A DNA stretch of 10,554 bases from Candidatus Bipolaricaulota bacterium (GTDB taxonomy: Bacteria > Bipolaricaulota > Bipolaricaulia > M55B111): the NCBI GenBank assembly GCA_018334615.1, contig JAGXLP010000033.1, positions 1 to 10,554 of the forward strand. Direction: 5' to 3'. Below the pieces are notes generated by a model. It saw only the letters and a program-made list of their open reading frames with translations. It had not been told where the DNA came from and ran no database searches. The number at the start of each line of letters is the position of its first letter. Within the stretch, counting starts at the first letter, position 1. Positions 1-7,738 of the stretch are shown in pieces. The position numbers and the translations under genes are program-made.

Positions 1-853
1 GTTCTCTGGATAATCTGGGATCCAGAAGGTCCCTGAGCCCATCCCCGGTAAGCGTGAAGCCGAGTACCGTTAGCACGATGAAGAGGCCGGGAAACACAGC
101 AGGCCAGGGGGATAAACTCATGTACGTTTGAGCCTGTTTCAGCATCAAGCCCCAGGAAGGATGAGGCGGCTGGACACCCAGTCCGAGGTAACTCAGGGCT
201 GCTTCTGCCAGTATAGCTAACGCAAATTGTGTAGCCGCCTGGACAACTACTGGCGAACTCAGGTTGGGTAAAATGTGGCGGGTTATCACTATCAGTTCTG
301 ACCTTCCCGAAGATCTTGCCGCTTCGACGAATTGGCGCTCCTTCAGGGAAAGGAAATTTCCTCTGGTAATCCTGGCAAATATCGGAATGTTAAATAAACC
401 AATGGCGAGGATTGAGTTGATCAAACTGGGACCGAGAATAGAGGTAACTAATACAGCAGTGATTACAGGGGGAAACCCGTAAAGAATATCCATTACCCTC
501 ATTATTACCGAGTCAAACCCCTTACCGAGGTAAGCGGAAAAGCTTCCCAGGGGAACTCCAATAAGAATCCCCATCCCGACAGCGACAAAACCGACAACCA
601 GACTATTCCTTGATCCAACCACAACCCTGCTAAATAGATCCCTGCCATACTGATCGGTACCAAACCAGTGAGTTTTCGAGGGTGAACCTAACCTGTCTTC
701 GATGCTCATCTTAGAAGGGTCGTGCGGGGTGGCAATAAAACTCCCAATTGAAAAGACAAGTATAAGAAAAATCAACCCCCCACCAATTAGGAGGTGGGGG
801 GTTGCCCACCTCCTGGGAAACTTTTCTAGCCAGTTTTTCCCCATACTCTTCAT
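1..853 (-). CDS. dppC: Oligopeptide/dipeptide ABC transporter permease, DppC-like (3' end cut by window edge)
   Basis: This is the second integral-membrane subunit of a peptide or nickel-type ABC importer. It would pair with the DppB-like protein encoded just upstream to form the channel. I translated it by hand from the ATG at 853 and it stays open for 284 codons to the edge. A hydrophobic first segment lies at about residues 21-41, followed by the family signature HWFGTDQYGRDLFSR (62-76). The cytoplasmic ATPase-contact loop EAARSSG (177-183) ends in HILPN (193-197). SYLGLGVQPPHPSWG (221-235) and the terminal DGLRDLLDPRL (271-281) follow, so only a few C-terminal residues should be missing. 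Two in-frame ATGs compete: 853 has AGGAGG only 2 bases away (GAGG 5 away), and 844 has it 11 bases away. I used 853, but 844 is equally possible. It begins 19 bases after the dppB stop. Identity as a DppC/OppC family member is secure; the substrate cannot be read from sequence. Confidence 0.93.
   Translation of the reverse strand, partial: MKSMGKNWLEKFPRRWATPHLLIGGGLIFLILVFSIGSFIATPHDPSKMSIEDRLGSPSKTHWFGTDQYGRDLFSRVVVGSRNSLVVGFVAVGMGILIGVPLGSFSAYLGKGFDSVIMRVMDILYGFPPVITAVLVTSILGPSLINSILAIGLFNIPIFARITRGNFLSLKERQFVEAARSSGRSELIVITRHILPNLSSPVVVQAATQFALAILAEAALSYLGLGVQPPHPSWGLMLKQAQTYMSLSPWPAVFPGLFIVLTVLGFTLTGDGLRDLLDPRLSRE
789..814 (-). other. Perfect GC-rich inverted repeat inside the 5' part of dppC
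   Basis: Bases 789-798 (AGGAGGTGGG on the plus strand) are exactly complementary to 805-814 (CCCACCTCCT), with a 6-base loop. In the dppC message this forms a 10-bp hairpin about 40 to 65 bases after the start codon. Its 5' arm contains a consensus Shine-Dalgarno sequence that the hairpin would bury. No U-run follows directly, so it is not a standard intrinsic terminator. It may be a pause, stability or processing element, or a coincidence of codon use. Confidence 0.55.
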
Positions 854-872
854 ACCCTCCTCACGATAATCA

Positions 873-1817
873 TCAAGACAGCCTTATACGGGGATCCAGC
901 CAGGAGTAAACCAGGTCCACTATAAAGTTAATTACGATGATCGCCCCGACCAGAAGGGTAACAATTCCCTGAACTAGCTGTAGATCCCTCTGCTGTACGG
1001 CCAGAATTAGCAACCGGCCAAGACCGGGTAGATGAAACACGGACTCAATAACCACGGCTCCGGCGAGCAACTGTCCAATCTGCAACCCTACAAGAGTTAG
1101 AATGGAGATAAGGGAATTACCCAGTACGTGCTTATATATGACGCTGCCTTCCTTCAACCCCTTACCTCTCGCCGTTGAAACGAAATCCTGAGATAGGATC
1201 TCCAGTGTAGCCGACCTCGTCATCCTCGTTAAAGCCGCGGATTGAATTACGGCAAGAGTCAACACCGGTAAAATAAGAGATTTAATCGCGTTGAGCGGAT
1301 TGATACCCCACTCAGTAAATCCTCCGGATGGTAATAGATTAAACTTTACTGTGAAAAAAAGCAGCGCAAGTACTCCCAGCCAGAAAGCCGGTACCGACAT
1401 GCCCAGCTGGGACAGAACGACAATTCCAAAGTCTTTTGCCCCCCCGTGATGGGTTGCAGCGTACGTTCCAAGCAGGATAGCAATGGCTACGGACAGGAGG
1501 GTCGCGAGCGCGGTAAGGGGAAGAGTAACCTGTAATCTCGTCCATATTAGGTGACTTACACTTTTACCGTAAAAAAGGGAATCCCCAAGGTCGCCGGTGA
1601 AAAGTCCTTTTAACCAATGCCCGTATTGCTGGTAGATGGGTTGGTTGAGCCCAAGTTCGTTTCGTAAATTTGTCAGACTCTCCGGTGTAGCGTTAACCCC
1701 CAAAATAATTTGCGCCGGATCACCCGGAAGTACCTTAAGTACGAAAAACACTATCAGGGAAACAAAGAAGAGCGTGACAAGGAGTTCCAGTATCCTTCTA
1801 CAAAAGTAACCTAACAT
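873..1817 (-). CDS. dppB: Oligopeptide/dipeptide ABC transporter permease, DppB-like
   Basis: This is the first membrane subunit of the peptide importer. With the ATG at 1817 it has 314 residues, normal for the DppB family. It opens with a basic stretch and a long transmembrane helix (about 8-30) running into PGDPA (31-35). The extracytoplasmic loop holds LGLNQPIYQQY (56-66) and the GDLGDS element (75-80). The ATPase-contact loop STARGKGL is at 214-221, then VIESVFHLPGLGRL (256-269), and the protein ends YSWLDPRIRLS, all typical. The frame also stays open upstream to a TTG at 1871, which would overlap the binding-protein gene. I prefer 1817 because family homology begins there, although neither start has a good ribosome-binding site. 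The ATG lies 22 bases after the upstream stop, so translation may depend on reinitiation by ribosomes finishing the binding protein. Confidence 0.93.
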   Translation of the reverse strand: MLGYFCRRILELLVTLFFVSLIVFFVLKVLPGDPAQIILGVNATPESLTNLRNELGLNQPIYQQYGHWLKGLFTGDLGDSLFYGKSVSHLIWTRLQVTLPLTALATLLSVAIAILLGTYAATHHGGAKDFGIVVLSQLGMSVPAFWLGVLALLFFTVKFNLLPSGGFTEWGINPLNAIKSLILPVLTLAVIQSAALTRMTRSATLEILSQDFVSTARGKGLKEGSVIYKHVLGNSLISILTLVGLQIGQLLAGAVVIESVFHLPGLGRLLILAVQQRDLQLVQGIVTLLVGAIIVINFIVDLVYSWLDPRIRLS

Positions 1818-1839
1818 GTGTAAGGAAGGAGAATTATTT

Positions 1840-3357
1840 TTACCCCTCTTTCCAAACTTCCGTGACGTCAACTACTGGAAGTGGGTAATCCTTCCACCAG
1901 TTTTGGACTCTGGTACTCATTGCCGGAAGGCTGGGGGCGGAGAAAAGAAACCCTGAAGGAACGTCTTCAGCAATTATCCACTGCGCAATGGAGTAGAGCT
2001 TTCTTCTGGTTTCTTCATCCGTTTCGCTCTCGGCTTTACGGATTACTTCCTGAAATCTCTCGTTATCGTATCTAAAGTAGTAACCTGGATTGGCATAAAT
2101 CGAGATGTCAAACGCTTCCGCATGACCCATAACAGTAAAATCGTATTCGGCGTTCCCGAATACTTTTTCGATCCACTGTCCCCAGCTGTACTTTTTAATC
2201 TTCAGATCTATCCCCACTTCTCCCAACTGATCGGCCACAATTTTTCCTGATCGTAGTTCCAGTTCGTAATTTGCCGGGAGAATTAATACGGCTTTAAATC
2301 CGTCAGGGTAACCGGCTTCTTTTAGTAGAGACCGAGCCTTTTCCGGATCGTGAGGATAAAGCCAGGCCAGGTCAAGATAATTTGGGTTCGAAGGGCTCAT
2401 ATGGCTCCCTATCGGCACGCCAAATCCGAAAGCCGCACCCTCGATTACTTCGGAGCGATCTATAGCGTAGTTTACCGCTTTTCTCACCCGCTGGTCGGCC
2501 AGGCGTTCGTCAGAGTTATTCATGGCCAAAATTACCTCCCAGGTGGTAACTCCCTCCAGAACTTTAAGAGATTTTTCCTCCTTTATAGTCAGCGCGTGTT
2601 CCGGGCTGCTGAGATAAGGGATGGCATCAATTCTACCGCTCCTTAATCCGGCAATTCGAGTACTTGGGTCTCCGATAAACTCAAAAACGACCTTGCGCAG
2701 GTAAGGTATCTTTTCGTCGTAGTAGCTTTCAAACCTGGATAAAGTCACGCTATCCCCGCTTTTCCACCTGACAAACTCGAATGGACCTGTACCCACCGGA
2801 CGAGCCTTTAGGTCGCTGACTCCTTCCGGAAGCATGACGGAGTCTCCACGAGCCATGTCAAATAAAAAGGAGGAGTTTGGGCGAGAGAGTTTGATCTCTA
2901 CCGTAAAAGGCGAAATGGAGCGAACCTCTTCTATTGGGGCAAAGTACTCCGGGTTGGGCACGGTGATCTCCTCGCCCCTTGCCCTGTTCAGGGTGAATAA
3001 AACGTCGGCCGCTGTGAATTCTTTTCCGTTGTGGAACCTGACACCCTCTCGCAGGTAAAACCGGTACAGGGTACCGTCCTCGGTGATTTCCCAATTTCTA
3101 GCGAGCGCAGGGACCACTTCTCCGTCTCTATTTACCCTGACCAGCCCCTGATAAACATTGTTATAGAGAACGCGGTCAATCACGGCGGACGTGTTAGTGG
3201 TAGGATCCAGGCCCGGCGGCTCTTCGGGAAGAGCAACCCTCAGTGTCCCCCCGTAAACAGGCTCCCCGGGGTCAGGGTTGGCTGCAACATCTGCCTGGCC
3301 CAGAGCCAAAAATAGAAATAAAACGATAACGGTCGTCTTCCAGATTGAATAGTTCAT
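1840..3357 (-). CDS. Periplasmic peptide-binding protein of the ABC importer (family 5 solute-binding protein)
   Basis: This is the extracytoplasmic receptor that should deliver peptides, or a related ligand, to the DppB/DppC channel encoded downstream. I chose the ATG at 3357 because AGGAGGT lies 3 bases before it; an in-frame ATG at 3387 would add ten residues before the signal peptide. The 505-residue product has a Sec signal peptide: a basic start, a hydrophobic core at about 8-20 and a probable cleavage near ADVAAN (22-27). No lipobox cysteine is visible, so it should be soluble rather than lipid-anchored, which suits a periplasm. YGGTLRVALP (35-44) opens the mature domain. The family 5 signature spans about 84-122 (PALARNWE, LREGVRFHNGKEFTAADV), and a GTGPFEF element and VRKAVNYAIDR follow. 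Length and motifs are normal for DppA/OppA relatives. The ligand is not predictable: dipeptides, oligopeptides, nickel and sugars are all known in this family. Confidence 0.93.
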   Translation of the reverse strand: MNYSIWKTTVIVLFLFLALGQADVAANPDPGEPVYGGTLRVALPEEPPGLDPTTNTSAVIDRVLYNNVYQGLVRVNRDGEVVPALARNWEITEDGTLYRFYLREGVRFHNGKEFTAADVLFTLNRARGEEITVPNPEYFAPIEEVRSISPFTVEIKLSRPNSSFLFDMARGDSVMLPEGVSDLKARPVGTGPFEFVRWKSGDSVTLSRFESYYDEKIPYLRKVVFEFIGDPSTRIAGLRSGRIDAIPYLSSPEHALTIKEEKSLKVLEGVTTWEVILAMNNSDERLADQRVRKAVNYAIDRSEVIEGAAFGFGVPIGSHMSPSNPNYLDLAWLYPHDPEKARSLLKEAGYPDGFKAVLILPANYELELRSGKIVADQLGEVGIDLKIKKYSWGQWIEKVFGNAEYDFTVMGHAEAFDISIYANPGYYFRYDNERFQEVIRKAESETDEETRRKLYSIAQWIIAEDVPSGFLFSAPSLPAMSTRVQNWWKDYPLPVVDVTEVWKEG

Positions 3358-3432
3358 TCGACCTCCTGCCTTCAACTGTTTTATCATTTATTCGTACTCG
3401 GTAATTCGCCTAAACCGGCAATATCCTCCGGG
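3358..3432 (-). other. 75-base intergenic spacer between nadE and the peptide importer
   Basis: This is the longest gap between tilS and dppC. It holds the strong ribosome-binding site AGGAGGT (3361-3367) for the binding protein. A second GGAGG, just after the nadE stop, precedes a TTG that is closed by a stop after two more codons. CGGT and ACCG arms could form a weak hairpin, and there is no T-run that would make it a terminator. I could not find a convincing promoter. The importer genes may be read through from nadE or may have a weak promoter here. Confidence 0.4.
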
Positions 3433-4230
3433 CTACCCTATTTGTGCTCTAGTCAGACTTGGCGGTGGTTTCCTTTTGTGAGTTGATTTTTCCACCAGGT
3501 CGAAAACGTGGCTTACGAACTCAGGGTCCAGTTCAACTGCCTTTTTTGTTTCTTCAAGGGAAAAATCAAGCTCGTGCTTGCAGTAAAGCACCTCATCTAT
3601 CTCATCGTAGGTTCCGCCAAGTTCGTCCTCATCTGTTTGCCCCTCCCATAAACCAGCAGACGGCGGTTTGGAAATTATGGCCTCAGGAATATTGAGGAAT
3701 CGAGCCAGTTCCCTCGTTTCTGTTTTAAAAAGGTGTTTAAGCGGAGCCAGATCCGCCGCTCCATCTCCGTATTTAGTAAAGTACCCCAGCAACCACTCGG
3801 ATAGGTTACCCGTTCCAACTACGAGACCGTTATTCTGGTTAGCAATGGCATAAAGTAGGGTCATCCGAATCCTTGGTTTGAGGTTGGCCTCGGTTAGCTT
3901 GGACAGTTCGGTCATTTTTTTCTTATAGGCGGAGACAAACTCGTCTATTTCAATTACCCGAACACTTAAGTCGAATTCCCGTTCCAGCAAGTTGACGTCT
4001 TCCCAATCCCGTCGGGGAGTCGTCGTCTCGGGGAGAAATACAACCTCAATATTCTCATTTGAAAAAGCCCGCTCTCCCAGAACGGTGACAATAGTGGAGT
4101 CGAGTCCTCCTGACAGCCCGATTACTGCCTCGTCAAATTCAATCTCCGATCTTTTACGAATCAAGAATTCTTCGATTTTATCCGACTCCCTTTTCGGACT
4201 AAATTTCTCCAGGTGTTCAGTTAAACTCAT
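3433..4230 (-). CDS. nadE: NH3-dependent NAD(+) synthetase
   Basis: This enzyme catalyses the last step of NAD synthesis: deamido-NAD, ATP and ammonia give NAD. It is a 265-residue cytoplasmic protein of the short, ammonia-using type with no glutaminase (nitrilase-like) domain. The ATP pyrophosphatase loop SGGLDST is at 40-46. LKPRIRMTLLYAIAN (117-131) and GTGNLSEWLLGYFTKYGDGA (139-158) form the conserved substrate-binding core. KPPSAGLWEGQTDEDELG (188-205) carries the family PSAGLW and DE residues, and the protein ends with the usual HKRKPPP (251-257). The ATG at 4230 has GGAGG 5 bases upstream. The gene starts 19 bases after the glycan enzyme's stop, so the two are very probably cotranscribed. 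No quinolinate or nicotinate pathway gene is in view, so its presence here looks like general-metabolism cargo in the operon. The assignment is firm. Confidence 0.96.
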   Translation of the reverse strand: MSLTEHLEKFSPKRESDKIEEFLIRKRSEIEFDEAVIGLSGGLDSTIVTVLGERAFSNENIEVVFLPETTTPRRDWEDVNLLEREFDLSVRVIEIDEFVSAYKKKMTELSKLTEANLKPRIRMTLLYAIANQNNGLVVGTGNLSEWLLGYFTKYGDGAADLAPLKHLFKTETRELARFLNIPEAIISKPPSAGLWEGQTDEDELGGTYDEIDEVLYCKHELDFSLEETKKAVELDPEFVSHVFDLVEKSTHKRKPPPSLTRAQIG

Positions 4231-4249
4231 TAAATCCTCCGCGTAGTGC

Positions 4250-6370
4250 CTAAAGCTTTTCCAGCTTATCGGTCAACTGTTCTTTTTTCTTAGTCAAACT
4301 GTCCTTTTCCTGCCTTAGTTTACCTAAATCCTCAACCCTGACTTCACCGGAGAGTTTTTGGTTAACCCTGGTCAGTTTTTCCTCTATTATCCCAAGGGCT
4401 TTTTGCCAATGTTTTTTTGCTTTTTCTTCGTTCCCTCTGAAATCTGCTATATCACCCAGAAGAATAACCGCCCTCTCGAATTTAGGGTCCCGGTTTAAGA
4501 TTTTTTTCAGGACCTTCTCTGCTTTTCCAACATTTCCCTGCCGGATGGATATCGTGGCCATAAAGTATTCCGCCCTCAGCTCCAGGGATTCTTTTGCCCC
4601 CAGTTTTAGAAATTTATTCAGAGCCCATTTCGCTTTGTCCAGCTCGTTCTGACTCTGGTAAAGGGCTCCGAGCTGAAGGAAAAGGTTGTACGGTTCAAAC
4701 TTATTTATGGATTTCTCCAAATATTCCAGAGCCTTCCCTTCGTTGCCCAGCTGCTGTTCTGCCAAACCGAGAAAATAATAAGTCTGTCGAGGCTGGAAAT
4801 CGAGAGCAAGACTTTTCTGCAGCCGGTCTTTAGCCAGGTAATAATTGCCACGCTGAATTAGATCTTTCCCCTTTCCCATTAGTACGTTTGCTCTCCAGTC
4901 CCTGTAAGCGAATACCGCTACAGTAAGCAGGAAGGCAAAAATTACGAGCAAAGCCAGGTAACGATACAATCCTGAAAGTTTTATTCTATATTCGGAAACG
5001 CCTATCGCTTCCGAGTTTATCAACCCAAGAAATACTACAAATGCAAACGAGGAGGCCGGAAGGTGGGCGGGAAAACTGACGCCAGAATGAACTATATAGC
5101 CTATCACACCCCCTGCGAGAGCCAGACCCAGTATTCTTGTCGTCCCTTTATTAGGGGAACCTATCCTGCCAAAGACGTTAATTAAAAGAATTATTATTGC
5201 CGCCAGAATAGCAACCAGACCAATTATTCCCAGTTCTGCGGTGAACTGGACGTACTCGTTGTGGGCCTGGGCCCCTCTGGGGATAAAATCGCCGAAATTC
5301 TTTCCCTTCCCAGTTTCTAGAAACTTTCCCCGATACTCCAGAAATTTAATCTTGTAATTGCCTAAACCAATACCAACGATGGGGTGATCTTTTAACATCT
5401 GCAGCCCAATGTACCAGTCCTCAACCCGGGCACCACCTTTCTCCACCAGCTCCTCTACCAGTGGACTAATGACCTTATCGAGAACTCCTCTCGAATCACT
5501 TTCTTCCTCTGTGGCAGAGTAGGACACTACAGAATTTAACGGTCCGGGAGCGGAGGCAAACAGATAAGCCACAAAGAGAACAAGCACTACAGCCAACAAA
5601 GTTATCCCAATTACCCGGAGGTTTTTTACGGGCTTGTAATAAAGCAAACCCGCGGCAAAAACCAAGGAAGCAAAAACCAGACTCAACCAGGCTCCCCGAG
5701 CCCCAATCGGGAAGAGCAAAAAGAAGAACAACCCCAGAGTCAGGAGGAGATATACCTTAATAATTTTCGATTTTACCAGAAAGATCAGGGCGAACGTGGG
5801 GATGAAAATATAAGAGATAAACCCACCCAGGTAGTTCTGATTACCCATTACGCTAATAATAGAACCGGCCCTGGCGGCAAAACCATGGGCCCCTCTAGCG
5901 ATACCGAGGTACTGCAGGAGCCCGTAGACCGTTGCCCCGAACCCCGAAGTAATGAGGGCAATTAAAATGTATTTTGCTTCTTTCTCCGTCCGTACCGTAT
6001 TTACCATAAGGAGGTATATTAAATAAAAGTACACCAGCAATCCAAGGCCCTGGAGAACTACTCCCTTGCTTGGAGCGTTTATGAGAGATAGGAGGCCGGA
6101 GAGGACGAGCAAGCCGACGGGAAGAGATAACCTGGTTAAGGAGATCTCCTTTTTTTCATCCAGAAATAACTCCGTGAGCCAAAGTATGACAAGGAAAGAA
6201 ATATAGACAAAGGTATAAATCGTTTTGGTGTAACCGTATTCCGTATTTCCTAGATAGATTACGAGGGGCATAGTCAGAGTAAAAAACAGCAGAAAACCCA
6301 GTCTAAACTGTCTTAAGCTGGGTGTCAGTTTTTCAACCTTTTCCATCACAATTTCTTTAGATAGGTCCAT
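4250..6370 (-). CDS. O-antigen ligase/polymerase (Wzy_C family) membrane protein with C-terminal TPR repeats and coiled coil
   Basis: This polytopic inner-membrane protein should join or polymerise lipid-linked glycans on the outer face of the membrane. I chose the ATG at 6370 because GGGAGGA lies 8 bases upstream, giving 706 residues; the frame extends to a TTG at 6397 with no better site. Roughly ten to twelve hydrophobic segments fill about 24-485. GNQN (176-179) and ARGAW (224-228) match conserved loop positions. The large extracytoplasmic loop runs from about 313 to 385. It holds W319, DHPIVGIGLGNY (328-339) and AQAHNEYVQFTAELGIIG (367-384), the usual Wzy/WaaL pattern with the HN pair and ExG. 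After the last membrane segment (near 490), four or five TPR-like helical pairs occupy about 498-660. A Lys/Glu-rich probable coiled coil follows to the end. WaaL, Wzy and O-linked oligosaccharyltransferases share these motifs, so ligase versus polymerase cannot be decided. Confidence 0.88.
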   Translation of the reverse strand: MDLSKEIVMEKVEKLTPSLRQFRLGFLLFFTLTMPLVIYLGNTEYGYTKTIYTFVYISFLVILWLTELFLDEKKEISLTRLSLPVGLLVLSGLLSLINAPSKGVVLQGLGLLVYFYLIYLLMVNTVRTEKEAKYILIALITSGFGATVYGLLQYLGIARGAHGFAARAGSIISVMGNQNYLGGFISYIFIPTFALIFLVKSKIIKVYLLLTLGLFFFLLFPIGARGAWLSLVFASLVFAAGLLYYKPVKNLRVIGITLLAVVLVLFVAYLFASAPGPLNSVVSYSATEEESDSRGVLDKVISPLVEELVEKGGARVEDWYIGLQMLKDHPIVGIGLGNYKIKFLEYRGKFLETGKGKNFGDFIPRGAQAHNEYVQFTAELGIIGLVAILAAIIILLINVFGRIGSPNKGTTRILGLALAGGVIGYIVHSGVSFPAHLPASSFAFVVFLGLINSEAIGVSEYRIKLSGLYRYLALLVIFAFLLTVAVFAYRDWRANVLMGKGKDLIQRGNYYLAKDRLQKSLALDFQPRQTYYFLGLAEQQLGNEGKALEYLEKSINKFEPYNLFLQLGALYQSQNELDKAKWALNKFLKLGAKESLELRAEYFMATISIRQGNVGKAEKVLKKILNRDPKFERAVILLGDIADFRGNEEKAKKHWQKALGIIEEKLTRVNQKLSGEVRVEDLGKLRQEKDSLTKKKEQLTDKLEKL

Positions 6371-6436
6371 TAGACTTTTCCTCCCTGACCTATACAATAC
6401 CTAAGATTTGAAAACCATTTCCATACGAAATCGAGC
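6371..6436 (-). other. 66-base spacer between rseP and the glycan enzyme gene
   Basis: The spacer contains the GGGAGGA ribosome-binding site (6379-6385) for the downstream gene. I see no GC-rich hairpin followed by a T-run, and no promoter pair with proper spacing; a TATAGG-like hexamer is present without a matching -35 box. Read-through from rseP is the simplest reading. Confidence 0.35.
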
Positions 6437-7738
6437 TTAGTTAAAAAACTTGATGATATCCCGATAGGTTATGAAGATCATCAGGCCAATTAAAATAAGA
6501 AAGCCGATGGAATTTATTAAACCTTCTTTTTCAGGCGGAATTGGCTTACCGCGTATTAACTCGTAAGTGGCGTATCCGATTCGACTCCCGTCCAGAGCCG
6601 GAAACGGAACCAGATTTATCAAACCAAGATTCAAACTTATCAACGATACCATCAAGAAAAGAGAATACATTCCTCGACGAGCACTCTGCCCCAGCAGGTT
6701 AGCAATTCCCACAGGCCCAGTCACCGCTTCCCCAGCCGGTATCTTCCCGCTTATTATCAATTTTATACCCTGATAGGTTAAAATAATTATATTCTTGATT
6801 TGTCTCAAACCTTGTTTTATTGCCGTTCCGGGTCCTACCGGATCACTGATTGTTTTCAGAGAGAATCCTTTAAGGAGTTCTTCAGGGCCCTCGGGCGAGA
6901 CCGTCAAATTAACGCTCCGCCCGTCTCTATCTACAGTAAAGACCACCTGTTCTCCAGACTCCAGTTTCCCAAGGGCACTTACAATAGAAGCACCTCCGTT
7001 GACGGGGTTGCCGTTTATCGCCGTTATTCTATCCCCGGGTTCAAGGCCCGTCCGAGACAACACAGTGTCCTCCTGAATCCCTGCGACTTCATTTGTCATT
7101 GCCGTTCCCAGCTTTACGCCGAGCATGTATTTCCCTGAATCTTCGTAATACTTCGGCTTTATCGAAAATTCTAGTTTTCCTCCGTTCCTTAGAACGGTTA
7201 CTTTTACCTTCCGGGGGTTATCTTCCGGTAGCAACGCGTCTATCTGGTTGCTCGAGGTTAGTTTCTTTCCTTCAAGCTTAATTAACTGGTCACCCAGTTT
7301 GAGCTGGCCCTGGCTGGGAGAATTCTCCATAAACCCGTAAATTGAGATTCTCGGGCTACCGACTACACCCACAACCAGGATCATGATCAGGACTGCAGCT
7401 ATTATATTCATTGCCGGGCCGGAGACCGAGATAAACATCTTCTTTAAAGGACTTTGAGAGTAGAATTTCCTCTCTTCGGGAACCTCCTCGTCCTGGTCCG
7501 CTTCCTCGCCAACGTCTTCGCCAGCCATTCTAACATAGCCCCCAAACGGGATTGGCTTAAGAGAGTAGGTAGTTTCTCTTATCTTCTTACTCACCAGGCT
7601 AGGGCCAAATCCAATAGCATATTCATGAACCCAGACCCCTGTAAGTTTGGCCGATATGAGGTGTCCACCTTCATGAATTGCAATTAAAAAGGACAATACA
7701 GCCAAAAATATCAATACTGTTCCCACAACCGACATCAT
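6437..7738 (-). CDS. rseP: Site-2 intramembrane zinc metalloprotease (RseP/RasP family)
   Basis: This M50 protease cuts transmembrane segments, classically anti-sigma factors or leftover signal peptides, within the plane of the membrane. The 433-residue protein begins with a transmembrane helix carrying the zinc site HEGGH (22-26). FGGYVRMAGE (65-74) and an acidic loop (75-90) follow, then GPAMN (107-111) at the second membrane segment. Two PDZ-like regions come next: a weak one at about 125-195 and a clear one at about 215-285, the latter containing GLEPGDRITAINGNPV. PVGIANLLGQ (342-351) leads into the last catalytic helix NLVPFPALDG (375-384), which supplies the third zinc ligand (D383). 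All catalytic residues are present. The ATGATG start overlaps the tilS stop, and its GAGG site lies inside the end of tilS, so the two are translationally coupled. In many genomes rseP instead sits beside dxr and ispG; neither is here. I cannot tell which substrate it cuts. Confidence 0.96.
   Translation of the reverse strand: MMSVVGTVLIFLAVLSFLIAIHEGGHLISAKLTGVWVHEYAIGFGPSLVSKKIRETTYSLKPIPFGGYVRMAGEDVGEEADQDEEVPEERKFYSQSPLKKMFISVSGPAMNIIAAVLIMILVVGVVGSPRISIYGFMENSPSQGQLKLGDQLIKLEGKKLTSSNQIDALLPEDNPRKVKVTVLRNGGKLEFSIKPKYYEDSGKYMLGVKLGTAMTNEVAGIQEDTVLSRTGLEPGDRITAINGNPVNGGASIVSALGKLESGEQVVFTVDRDGRSVNLTVSPEGPEELLKGFSLKTISDPVGPGTAIKQGLRQIKNIIILTYQGIKLIISGKIPAGEAVTGPVGIANLLGQSARRGMYSLFLMVSLISLNLGLINLVPFPALDGSRIGYATYELIRGKPIPPEKEGLINSIGFLILIGLMIFITYRDIIKFFN
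7735..7738 (-). other. Stop-start overlap tilS/rseP
   Basis: The sequence ATGATG on the minus strand holds two possible rseP starts (7738 and 7735). The tilS TGA (7737-7735) lies within it. The ribosome-binding site GAGG sits within the last tilS codons, 5 to 8 bases from the two ATGs. This is the usual layout for translational coupling, so the two proteins should be made in linked amounts. Confidence 0.85.

Noticed and set aside
22..26. RseP zinc site HEGGH as a possibly broken catalytic motif (residue positions 22-26 of the 6437-7738 gene)
   Set aside because: The two His and the Glu of HExxH are intact; only the variable middle positions differ from the common HEFGH or HELGH, and the LDG motif is present.
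264..482. Plus-strand 72-codon frame near the left edge
   Set aside because: It lies entirely within the minus-strand dppC gene, which is open through the whole stretch and carries the family motifs.
796..801. Run of six G residues as a possible programmed frameshift site
   Set aside because: dppC reads through in a single frame with conserved motifs on both sides, so no frameshift is needed.
6800..7138. Plus-strand 112-codon frame opposite rseP, plus an overlapping one at 6795-7076
   Set aside because: Both are antisense shadows of the PDZ region of RseP, with no family features.
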